From assembly GCA_963576725.1 (NCBI GenBank), contig OY755252.1, positions 57,810,816 to 57,874,815 of the forward strand: a stretch of DNA of 64,000 nucleotides, given 5' to 3'. Position 1 is the first letter of the stretch; every line of letters starts with the position of its first letter. A model generated the notes under the pieces. That model made no database searches and had not been told where the DNA came from. It saw only the letters and a program-made list of their open reading frames with translations. The position numbers and the translations under genes are program-made. The stretch is from Azorinus chamasolen. Taxonomy: Eukaryota; Mollusca; Bivalvia; Cardiida; Solecurtidae. Below are positions 34,701 through 46,700 of this stretch, piece after piece.

Positions 34701-37700
34701 TCAAGCTTCTGATTGGTCAGATTTGAGCCTCTGGCTCAAATCTGACCAATCAAAAGCTTGAGAACTCAAATCTGAACAATCAAAAGCTTGAGAACGAAAC
34801 TCACTCAACTAAAAGCTTTTAAGTAATCAGATCAGAACCTGATCAAACAGTTCTTACAGGAGCTGTCTGATCTGGGTCTACTCTGTTTGCAAAGAAATAG
34901 AAAGGCGCATTTATGGAGTTAAAGGTTAAGCAAACAGAGCAGATTTTGATCAGATGGCTCAAACAAGAGCCTCTGGATCTGGGTCTACTCTGTTTGCAAA
35001 GGCATTAATAGGCGTATCTATAACGTAGAGGCTTTAGCACTTTTTAGAATTACTGTTAATATGCTTGAAAACTGATGAGGTGGTGAGTTACTCGGCGTTT
35101 AATATCAATCAAAGGTGTTCGCAAAAATGTTCACCTTGAGGTTCTATTTAACAGCAGGCCATATGTTAATTAATTACAAAATTTATCATCAAAGCATCAG
35201 ACTGGCATATAAATGACATCCCTTTTATATCATTATATTCAATTATTAGATATGTTCAAAGAGGCATTAATTTTGTTGCCATAGAAACTGTCTTATAAAA
35301 GAAAACGAGAAATATGTCCAAAGGGCATGGTTGAACCCCTGCTAGTATATGTAGATTAGTGGTTGTAATTGGCATGAACCTGTCTAAACCCTCTCCTCCA
35401 TGAATATTCATGTAAGAAATAATGACATCATGAATATTAATTAAATTAATTTTTAAAATGGCATATTAACACATGAACTTTTTGCCAAAGTAGAAACTAT
35501 AGAATCAGATCTATATTATTCTATAAGCAAACAGAGCAGACCCTGATCAGACGGCTCCTATAGGAGCCGTCTTATCTGGGTCTATTCTGTTTGCAAAGGC
35601 TTAGAAAAGCACATTTATGGAGGGAAAGGTTAGCCCTTTCCCTTAAACTGACACCTTTTGAACCTTCTATAAAAGTCCCTGTTTGAAACCATTGTGGTAA
35701 GAAGTGCATTTGCTCCTACAAAGCAATCAATGCCCTATTTATCATGATGGTTTCAAAACTACACAATTCTAAAATTTTCCTTTTTTCTACTAATTAATGC
35801 TCCTTTTTAGTGGATTCATTAAAAGAATAATAAGGGAATTGGTTAACACTTACCCTGTTGAATATTCAAGCAAGAAATAATGACATCATGAATATTAATG
35901 AGCGGAGCTTTTTTTAAGCCTTATTAAAAAAGAAGTTAACTTTTTGATTGTGACAGAAATTGTAGAATCAGATCTATTTAATTCCATAAGAAAACAGAAC
36001 AGTATCTTACAGAAGCAATCGGTTCTGGGTCCAGGGCTTTTTTCATCATTTTTTGGAAGATGACCCATACCCATGAAATTGGGATTTTTGTCTGATTTGG
36101 GATTTTTTTTATCTGTAAGAAGATTTCAACAAATTCCCTCCTGCACATTTTTAATGTCCATTGCGCACAAAAGACCCAGTCAGGCCTTCACCTTTAAAAT
36201 TCATAAACAAACAGCAGACCCAGATCAGACAGTTACTGTAGGAGCTGTTTGATCTAAGTCTGCTGTTTATTTATGAATTTTAGAAGTTTTGGTCTGACTG
36301 GATTTTCTTGCTAAACACTATTAGCTCTAACTGAGAATTTTTCGATCAAAATCAAAAACGCACTTGTGTCATTGGGAACATAGCCTGATAACGGCTATAA
36401 AATCACTTGGAAAAAAGCCCAAGGGTCTACTTTGCTCCATAAATACGCCTTTCTATGCCTCTGTAAAAGTCACTTTTTGAAACCATTGTGATAAATAGAG
36501 CATTTGCTCCTATAGGAGCAAATTCTCTATCACAATGATTTCAAACTACAAAACTCTAAAACAATTTCCTCTTCGGTAGATTTATTCACAGTGGATGAAT
36601 CTAAAAATATGGAAAAATGAGGGAATGGGTTAATGCAAGTATAAAGTAATAGCAGAAGGTTCTATTGGAGTTTTTACTTGATGTTATGTCCTGCCTTAAC
36701 CCTTTCTATGCCTCTGTAAAACTAAAAGTCACTTATTGCAACCATTGTGATAAATAGAGCATTTGCTCCTTAGGAGCAAATGCTCTATTTATCACAATGG
36801 TTTCAAAACTACAAAATTCTAAAATGTTCATTTTCTCTAGTTAATGCTCCTTTTTGGTAGAATTATTCAAAGAGGTTGGATCTAAAAATAGCCTATGAGG
36901 GAATGGGTTAAGCAACCACCTACTTTTGAAGACTCCTTTGTTAAATAGTCATTCAAAGTTTGAAAGGGGCTTCTACTATTGATTCTTAACGCCTTTGCAA
37001 ACATAGTATACTTAGATCAGACATGCCCTTCAGGAGCTGTCTGATCAGAGTCTGCTCTGATTGCTTGTGAAATTATAAAGGTAAGATCCTGCAGAATTGG
37101 CAAAACAATTCCTGAGTTCAAGTGTCCTTATAAAAATCAGTTAATTAATATTCATGATGTCAGTACAGTAGAACCTGTCCTAAATGGCCATTTATTTATT
37201 GAACATAGGAGTCTTAAAAAGCAGGTGGTTGTTTAATGCAGGGCAAAAGTAATGCAGAAAGTTCCTATAGGAGCTTTCTGCATTACTTTGACTTACATTA
37301 CCTGCCTAACAAACCCAAAATTAGACCTCTTTTTTGGTGGCCACTTAACCCTTTCCCTGTTCTATATTTAGCCCAAATTTCAATACCTACTGAATATTCA
37401 TTAACAAAATACTTATAAAGAAATATGGAAGGTACTACATTGTAGACATTTTAGAAAGCAAAGAAATAGATCTATCAAATTCTATAACTGATCTGGGTCT
37501 ACTCTGTTTGCAAATGCGTGAAAACACGTTTATATGAGGGAAAGGGTTAAGACAGATTCTACTATATTCTTATATGAATATTCATGGAGTAAAGGGATAC
37601 AGATACATTCAGAGTGCCAAGTTTGGGCCTTAGTGAAATAGCAAGTTACTCAGAGTCTCATGAATGTTCATTACAAATTACTTTTATAAAATGAGTTTAC

Positions 37701-40700
37701 TATTATAATATGACACAAGCTTTAGGGAGTGTCATATTCATTATAGTAAACGAGTTTCATAAATATAATTTGTAATGAACACTCATGTAAGATTGTTTTC
37801 ATCACCGTGACCCATTCCCTCATAGGCTATTTTGAGATCCAACCACTTTGAATGAATGTACTGAAAAGGAGCATTAATAGAGAAAAGGATTTTTTTTTTA
37901 GATTTTGTAGTTTGAAACCATTGTGATAAATAGAGCATTTGCTCTATTTATCACAATGGTTTCATATAGTGACTTTTATTGAGGTGTAGAAAGGCGTATT
38001 TATGGAGGAAAGGGTTAAAAGGTGCCACAAGCCATAAAAGGTGCCATAGAAAGTAACAGGCTATGGCTGTTTCGGCCATTGTTTATGCCATAGAAAGTGA
38101 AACAGGCTATGGCTGAAGGCTGTTTCAGTCATTGTTTACAAACAGCGTAATAATACAACAGATGACGCACATGGAGTGAATTGGTCATGCAGCTATGATT
38201 GGCCAATGATTAAATACATCATGCATTGGTTCCGCATATTTTCTTTAAAGTTCATTATCGGCTGGATTCAAATTGCTAAATTGACTGAAAAATGCACTAG
38301 TGCATTTCTGCAGTTTACAGCACTCTGCTTCAACACTTTCACACCGCAGGCTATGTGATAAAATAATCTTCTTTGAAAGCGTACAAAGAGTACAAGAAAT
38401 GCTTGTTCCTTATCCCAGTTCCAGCCTCATATAAGGAAATCATGTACAGTAAAACCTCTCTATAATGGCCACTAAAATTAGTTGTTATTTAGGGCAGGTG
38501 ACTGCTTAAAGCAGGGTGAAAGTAGAACAGAATGCTCCTGTAGGAGTGTTCTGTTTTAATTTCACCTTGCTTTAAGCAGCCACCTGCCTTTAACACAAAA
38601 TACTTGATGTAATTAAGTGGCCGTTATAGAGAGGTTTTACTGTATACCCTAATTACCCTAAGTATTCAGACAAACTTCAGCAAAAAGTACACATCCAAAT
38701 GATGGTGCTCATGAGGGAACACTTTGATCTGGGTCTTCACTATTCGCTACTACAGTGCTCCCTCTCTACAACGACACCCTTTGGGATACGAAGACTGTAT
38801 GTGTTGTTCAGAGGGAGTTGTTATAGGAAGGGAAAATCAAACATAATTAGCTTGTTTGCAGATCCCAAGATAAGGTGTATTTCGAGAACTAAAACCGTTA
38901 TGCCTCTATCAAACCCTATGTTGTGACCACTCTTTAGAATCGTCACAAAGTGACGATTCTAAAGAGCGGTCACAGCTTTGATGGAGGCATAAAAAAAATA
39001 CGATGGAAAAAAGATGTTTCTGGAGCCTTGTTGTTTCGGAAACAATGACATGTGTTGTTGTAAGGAGGGAGTCGTTATTGAGAGGCCCATTGTAGGGAGG
39101 GAGCAATGTATGTCAATCTAGTTTTACTCCTTTACTCCTTGAATATTCCTGTCATCAAGAATTAATAATTAGATTTTTTTTTATAATATGAACACAGTAC
39201 ATTTGGCTCATACAGAGTCACACCTATATTCAACCATAGGCAAAAAGAGCAGACCCTGATCAGACGGCTCCTTTAGGAGCTGTCTGATCTGGGTTTACAG
39301 GAGTTATCTGATTTGGGTCTTCTCTGTTTGCAAAAGGCATTTATATGAAGGAACGGGTTAAGACAAGCTCTAAGTAGATTGCATCATTGCAAATGGTCTC
39401 AACAAAAAGCACAAAGGACAGAAATGAATATGAATGGATAAAACGATTACTATAGGACATCTGCAATGAAGGTAAGGGCAAAAATGAACATATTTATAAA
39501 CACCAATACTGTTATGACTACCCGAACTGTAGATATTTAGGAAATCTGAGCAAAATATGTTTAACCTTTTACTCTATAAATACAACTTTCTACACCCAGA
39601 TCAAACGGTTCCTGTAGGAGCTGTCTGATCAGGGTCTGCCCTGTTTGCTTATGCTATAAAACAGTAAAACCTCTCTATAACGGCCACTAAATTACATCAG
39701 ATATTTTGTGTTAAAGGGAGGTGGCTGCTTAAAGCAAGGTGAAAGTAAAACAGAACACTCCTATAGGAGCGTTCTGTTTTACTTTCACCTTGCTTTAAAC
39801 AACCACCTGCCCTATATACCAACTAATTAACACAAATTAATGGCCGTTATAGAGAGGTTTTACTGTATAGGCCTGGGTCCATGCTTATAAAACTTTTTAG
39901 TTGAGTCTGAGTTCTTTCCCAAGCTTTTGATTGGTCAGATTTGAGTTCTCAAGCCTTTGGCTCAAACCTGACCAATCAAAAACTTGAGAACAAACTCAGA
40001 CTCTACTAAAAGTTTTATAAGCATGGATACTGATTTTACAGTTTCTGTCATGACAACAATTCTTTCGTTTAAATTTCTATTATATAAAAAAACAAATTAA
40101 TATTCATATCATTATTTCTTACATGAATATTTATGAAGTAAAGTGTTACTATTTTTTCGCCATATCCTGTCTGACTGCAACTCAATAAAATCGCTTCAGA
40201 GCGGAAATTCTAATGAGTAGTTGCAAGATATGGTTTTCAACTCGCGCGAGAGACTATGTGGTTTAGATATATAAATTAACCAATCAATTTGCGCAAAATC
40301 CTTTACACCAGATGCTGTATCTGGATGACGTCACTACCGGAAATAAATTTGCAGTCTCCAAGCAACAAGTAGCGACTCTCTTTCACGACATCTTGATTAA
40401 ATTATATATTTCGGGAGGGGGATTTGGGATTTTGTGCACCGGCATGGCCCTCGGATGGAATTCTCTCTACGCTATTTGTGATTTGTATGCGGGGATTCCA
40501 AAAGGTGTGTGGCCCGACTGTCTTGTTAAAACCAAAGTAGATCTACCGGTATTCCCACACCATGAGAACATATCTTGTGAATAGTAGTATCTCTTGCCAA
40601 TTTGTTTGTGGTCTCTTTTGTCAAATTCTGTGGCATGTTCAATGGGGGAAACTGCAGGCGCGTTTGACTAGGCAATTTGTCGACAATCGATTGTGCTTAA

Positions 40701-43700
40701 ACAAAATCGATTGTCGCAATCGGAAGGCCATAATCGATCGACAATCGATTGTAAGCGACAATCGGCCGATCACTACCATATCTTATCTGACTGCAACTCA
40801 ATAAAATCGCTTAAGAAAGGAAATTCTAATGAGTAGGTGCAAGATAGGGTATGGCTGGGACAAAAATACGAGATTTTAACCCTTCTCTTTCTGTTTGCGT
40901 CAATATACCTTTCTGTTAATAGTGAAGACCCTGATGAGACAGCTCCTGCAGGAGTTGTCTCATCGGGGTCTGCACTATTTACAAGTTGATTGTGCAATCA
41001 GTACACCCCACAGCAGTGATTGAACAGAAATATTTGTAGACAGAGAAGATATATGTAGTTATACAACAGGACATGGGTAAAGAAGGAGAAATGTATTTTT
41101 AAAATTCAGCAAGCGAAGGGTATGCATCTGATGTGAAGGCGGGACTATGGTTGACTGGAAAAGGTCACAGGATTGACACTGCCATAATATTTGAGTAGAG
41201 GCCCATAAATAATTCCTTTATTTCCCCCATCAAACTCTACTTTGTGACCTCTCTTTAGAATTGTCTCTAAAGATACTATGTTGTAACCAACCTTTTGAAT
41301 AATTTCTTTGAGTCGATTCTAAAGATTGGTCACCAGGTACGGTTTGGTAGAGACATAAGGATTTTAGTATTCGAATACAATAGAACCTGTCTTAATCCTC
41401 CAAAGGCTATTTTTAGATCCAACCGCCTTGAATAAATCTACCGAAAAGGAGCATTAATTAGGGAAAAGGAAAATTTTAGAATTTTGTAGTTTGAAACCAT
41501 TGTGATAAATAGAGCATTTGCTCCTATAGGTTTTATAAAGTGACTTTTACAAAGGTGTAGAAAGGCGTATTTATATATGGAGGAAAGGGTTAAGCAGCCA
41601 TTCACCTATTGAACATTGGAGTCCTAAAAACCTGGTGGTAGCTTAACGCAGGGCAAAAGTAATGCAAAAAGCTTCTATAGGAGCTTTCTGCATTACTTTC
41701 AATCTATGTTTAGTTTCCACCTGCCTTATAAAGCCTCAATTAAGCCTCTTAAAATGGGTTCTACTGTATTCAAATACGGAAGTTGTCATTTCTCCACCAA
41801 ACCTATGTTGTGACCATTCTTTAAAATCAAATTTTACTCTGTATGAGAGATCTAGACAAGAAACATACTTTCTCAGCCAAATCCCATTAACGGTTTGGGA
41901 GAGAATTATATAAAATATTTTTCCTTGATTTAAAAAATACTCCTCTAATCTACAACTCGTTATACTACTTGCTTACCTGCGTAACTTAGTGACCTTTGAC
42001 CTCAATTCAGTATCATACTCCTTTATCTTAGTGATCTCCATCCAGGCCTCTTTGCGCTTCGCTGGGTTTATCTGGGAGCGAAGGTAGAGGGAATTCCATA
42101 GGAACTGCAAGAACAAATAAAATGTTAACCCTTTCCCTGTTCTATGTTTATTACAAATTTCAATACCCACTGAGTATTCATGGAGAAAATAGTTATAATA
42201 AAATGTGGAAGGTGGAACATTTTAGCCATTTTAGGAACAAAAGAAACAGATCTATCAAACTCCATTAGCAAACAGAGCAGACCCTGATCAGTCGGCTCCT
42301 CTAGGAGCCGTCTGATCTGGGTCTACTCTGTTTGCAGATGCGTGAAAACACGTTTATATGAGAGAAAGGGTTAAACTCATACATAGAAGACAGAGCATAG
42401 TTCAACCCTTTCCTTCATATAAACTCCTTTTAACACCTTTGCAAACAGAGTAGACCCAGATCAGGATCTGGTCAGGATCTGCTCTGCTTCCTTATGAAAT
42501 AAAATAGACAAAATTCTACATTTTCTCCCACAGTCAAACACATTTAAGCATGCTAGTAAAAAATCAGAATAATTAATGTTCATACTGTCATAATTTTTCA
42601 CATGAATATGCAACAGGAAAAGGGTTAAACAAGAGCCGCGTGTGGCGCCAACGCTCGTCTGATTTTGGGCTTTTCCAGCTAAATTAAAACATTTTGAAAA
42701 CGATAAAGGGCCATAACTCCAGATTTTTTAAATCAAGAGTTATGGTTCTTATACAGGGGCCTTCCCCACGATGAGATCTACTAACGTATGAAGTTTCATG
42801 TAGATACCTCTTATACTTTTCGATTTATGAGCTATATAGAGGTTTTGCATGCCGACGACAACAATGACGCCTATGACCCAGTGATCACAATAGCTCGACT
42901 TTTCTTCCAAACAGACGAGCTAATAAAATTACAATAGAACTTCTCTATTATAACATAAAACAAAAATGCATTATTCAACCATTTACCTGATGAATGTACA
43001 AAATGAATATTATGACATTATGAATATTCATTTGCTAAATTTTTATACTGGCATAATTTTTTATATGAACAGAGGATGTTTTGACAAGAACAGAAATCGT
43101 AGCATCAGCGCTTTATAATTCCGTAAGTACTAAGGAGCCGTATGATCTGGGTCTACTCTGTTTGCAAAGGTGCCAAAATGTATAGAGTAAAGAGTTAATC
43201 TGTTAGTTGGTAAAGGAATTACACAGCATATTTTAACCCTTTACTCCATGAATATTTGTGAAGGAAATGATGACATCATGAATATTAATAAGATTAATTT
43301 TTGAAATGGCATGTTAACACATGAAACTTTTTCCAACGCAGAAACTGTAGATTCAGACCAGTATTATCTCATAATCAAACAGAGCAGACCCTGATAAGAC
43401 AGCTTCTGTAGGAGTCGCCTGATCAGGATCTACTCTGTTTGAAATAAAGGGTTAACCCTTTCCCCAATATAAACATGTTTTCAAGCATCTGCAAACAGTG
43501 TAAATCAGACGGCTCCTATACAGTCTGATCAGGAATTTGATAGATCTGTTTCTATACTTTCTAAAATGGCTACAATGTTCCCCCTTCAACTATTTTTGTC
43601 TATGAGTATCAGAAGGTATTGGAATTTGGAATATACATAGAACAGGGAAAGGGCTAAGCAAAAGTACTGTTCATGATATAAACATGAGTGCCTTCAGTCC

Positions 43701-46700
43701 TCTCCCTGTTGAATATTCATGTAAGAAATATTTATTAGCAGACTTTCTATAACAGCATATGTACATAAGATTTGTTTTGTATTGGTAAAAATTGTAGAAG
43801 CAGACCTGCATAATTTCATAAGCAACAGAATAGACCCTGATCAAACAACTCCTATAGGAGCCTTCTGATCTGGGTCTACTCAATTTGCAAAGGCGTACAT
43901 AAGAAGGAAAAGGTTTAAAAGAATGTGCTACTTTTGAGTAATTGTCGTAGGGTAGGTTATCCTGGATATGATGATTTTTTTTAGATTTAATGAGATTGAA
44001 TTTTTAGAAAATGATAAAAACAGCTCGCTAATAAATCATGAAAAGGAACAAAAAACATCGTACATTAGTTTTACTACCAGAAAAAATATCTTCAGGCTTT
44101 TGGTATATTGAAAACGGCGTAGAGATGCATAAATCAATCATTTTCAAGAATAGTTCTTTTATTTCTCCACCAAACCCTATGTTGTGACCAAACTTTAGAA
44201 TTGTCTCTCTGAGACAATTCTGAGAAGTGATCACACCACAGAGTTTATAAGAGAAAGGACAATTTTTCTGATTTGAATACAGTAAAACCCCTCTAAACCG
44301 GAATTCTAGTAAAGGAGAATTTAGACACTTTTAGGCAAGTGGCTGCTTAATGCATAGTGAAAGTCTAGGAGCTTTCTGCATGGCTTTCACCCTGCATTTA
44401 GCTGCTACCCATCTCCAAGACCGATATTTATACTAAATTAACCCTTCGCTTGCTATTCGCGGCAATATACCTACCTGTAAATAGTGAAGACCCAGATGAG
44501 ACAGCTCCTGCAGGAGCTGTCTCATCAGGGTCTGCACTATTTACAAGTTGATTGTGCAACCAATGCACTCCACAGCAGTGATTGCACAGCGAAATATGTG
44601 TACACAGTGAAGATATATGTAATTATACAACAGGGCATGGGTAAAGAAAAAGAAAAATGTATTCTAAAATTCAGCAAGCGAAGGGTTAAACGTCAAGTTT
44701 AGAGGGTTTTTACTGTATCTATGATTTTGACTTTGTTATGTCTAAAGACTCATCACACTAGGGGGTTGAGTGGAGAAAGGAAAGTATTTATTACAGTAAA
44801 ACCCCGCTAATGCGACCACCTAAAAGAGGTATAATTCTGGGTGCTATATGCAGGTGGTAGCTTAATGCAAGACAAAAGTAATGCAGAAGGAGCTTTCTGC
44901 CTTACTTTCATCCTGCATTAAGCAACCACCTGATTATAAAGACACCCATGTTTATTCATTATGTGGTCGCATTAGAGGGATTCTACTGTATTTATGAATA
45001 TCTATATTTCTGAATTGTTGTGTCATAAGCTACTATGTTTGACTAGTTAAATATAGCTAAATATTCAAGATATTACCAGACTTTGTGGGGCGACTGAGGG
45101 CCAGATGTTAGATATAACTAAATATTCAAGATATTACCAGACTTTGTGGGGCGACTGAGGGCCAGATGACTAAATATTTAAGATATTACCAGACTTTGTG
45201 GGGTGACTGAGGGCCAGATAACTAAATATACAATATATTACCAGACTTTGTGGGGCGACTGAGGGCCAGATGACTAAATATTCAAGACATTACCAGACTT
45301 TGTGGGGCCACTGAGGGCCAGATGACAGCGGGGTTGGGGTCATATAAAAGGTTGATGTAATTCCCCAATATGCCAGGTCGGTTGATATAGGACCTGTAAC
45401 AGAATAAACAAAAACTATCAACAGTGTGGATTGACTGTCACTTCAATAGAATTTCAGATACAATATCTCGAATTTCGTTTTAACTGAGGTACAAGTTTGG
45501 TCCTTCCAAAATTTACAACACAGAATTGTTCTAAAATGTATCACTACAACATCTTGAAACACATGTGACAGCTAGATGTAGGTCAAAAGTAATGTTGATA
45601 GCTCCTATGGCAGCTTTCAGTATTACTTTAGACCTGTATTAACCCATTACCTCATAGGCTATATTTAGACCCAACCTCTTTGAATAAATCTACAGAAAAA
45701 GAGCATATCTAGAGAAAAGGATTTTTTTTAGAATTGTGTAACTTTTATGAAACCATTGTGATAAATAGAGCATTTGCTCCATAGGAGCAAAATGCTCTAT
45801 TAATCACAGTGGTTTCAAAAAGTGGCTTTTACAGAGGCATAGAAAGTTGTCAATATGAGGGAATGGGTTAAGCTGTAAAACTAGAAATTTGTCCAGATTA
45901 GAAATTGGATAACTCATACTTGTTTTAGATATTGAAATTCAACTGTATTTCCTGATGTAATGCTCATAACAGTGGGTGGGTAGTTCCGAAACTAAATGCT
46001 CAATTTGAAACTAAATGCTCAATTTATAACAATGGTTTCAAAAAGTGACTTTTACAGAGGTGTTAAAAGGCGACAATATAAGGGAATGAGTTAAGAAAAT
46101 GAAGTAGATAAGTTAGGCTTTGAAACAAAACAAAAACTTCATACCACAAGGAGATGGTTCTGTTACTCAGTTTGTGGGCCTTTCTCTCTCTATCACCATT
46201 GCACAAAAATGTACCTGTACACAAAACAAAAAATGCATAATTACAATATTTTCAAAAACGAAAAGTTTTATCATTTACAGCATGAATATTCATGTAAGAA
46301 ATAATGACATCATGAATATTCATGTAAGAAATAATGACATCATGAATAAAATCAATTTAATTCTTATTATGGCATATAAACACAGGATTGTTTGGGCAAA
46401 CAGAGCAGACCCTGATCAGACGGCTCCTATAGGATAAAAGTTTGTTTTAACCCTTTATATGAATATTCATGTAGGAAATAATGACATTGTGGACATTGAT
46501 TAGATCATGTTTTACAATAACACATGAACACAGGAAATTTTCACAATGGCAGAAAATGTAGAATCAGATCTAGATTATCCCTTTCCCTCATATAAAAGTG
46601 TTTTCACGCATTTGCAAACAGATAGGCGCTGTCTAATCAGGGTCTGCTCTGTTTGCTAATAGAGTTTGATAGCTCTGTTTCTTTAGTTTCTAAAATGGCT

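Noticed and set aside
40312..40584. 90-codon plus-strand frame as a host gene
   Set aside because: No domain, no supporting splice or initiation context, and it lies inside a repeat-bounded unit in the MTMR9 intron.
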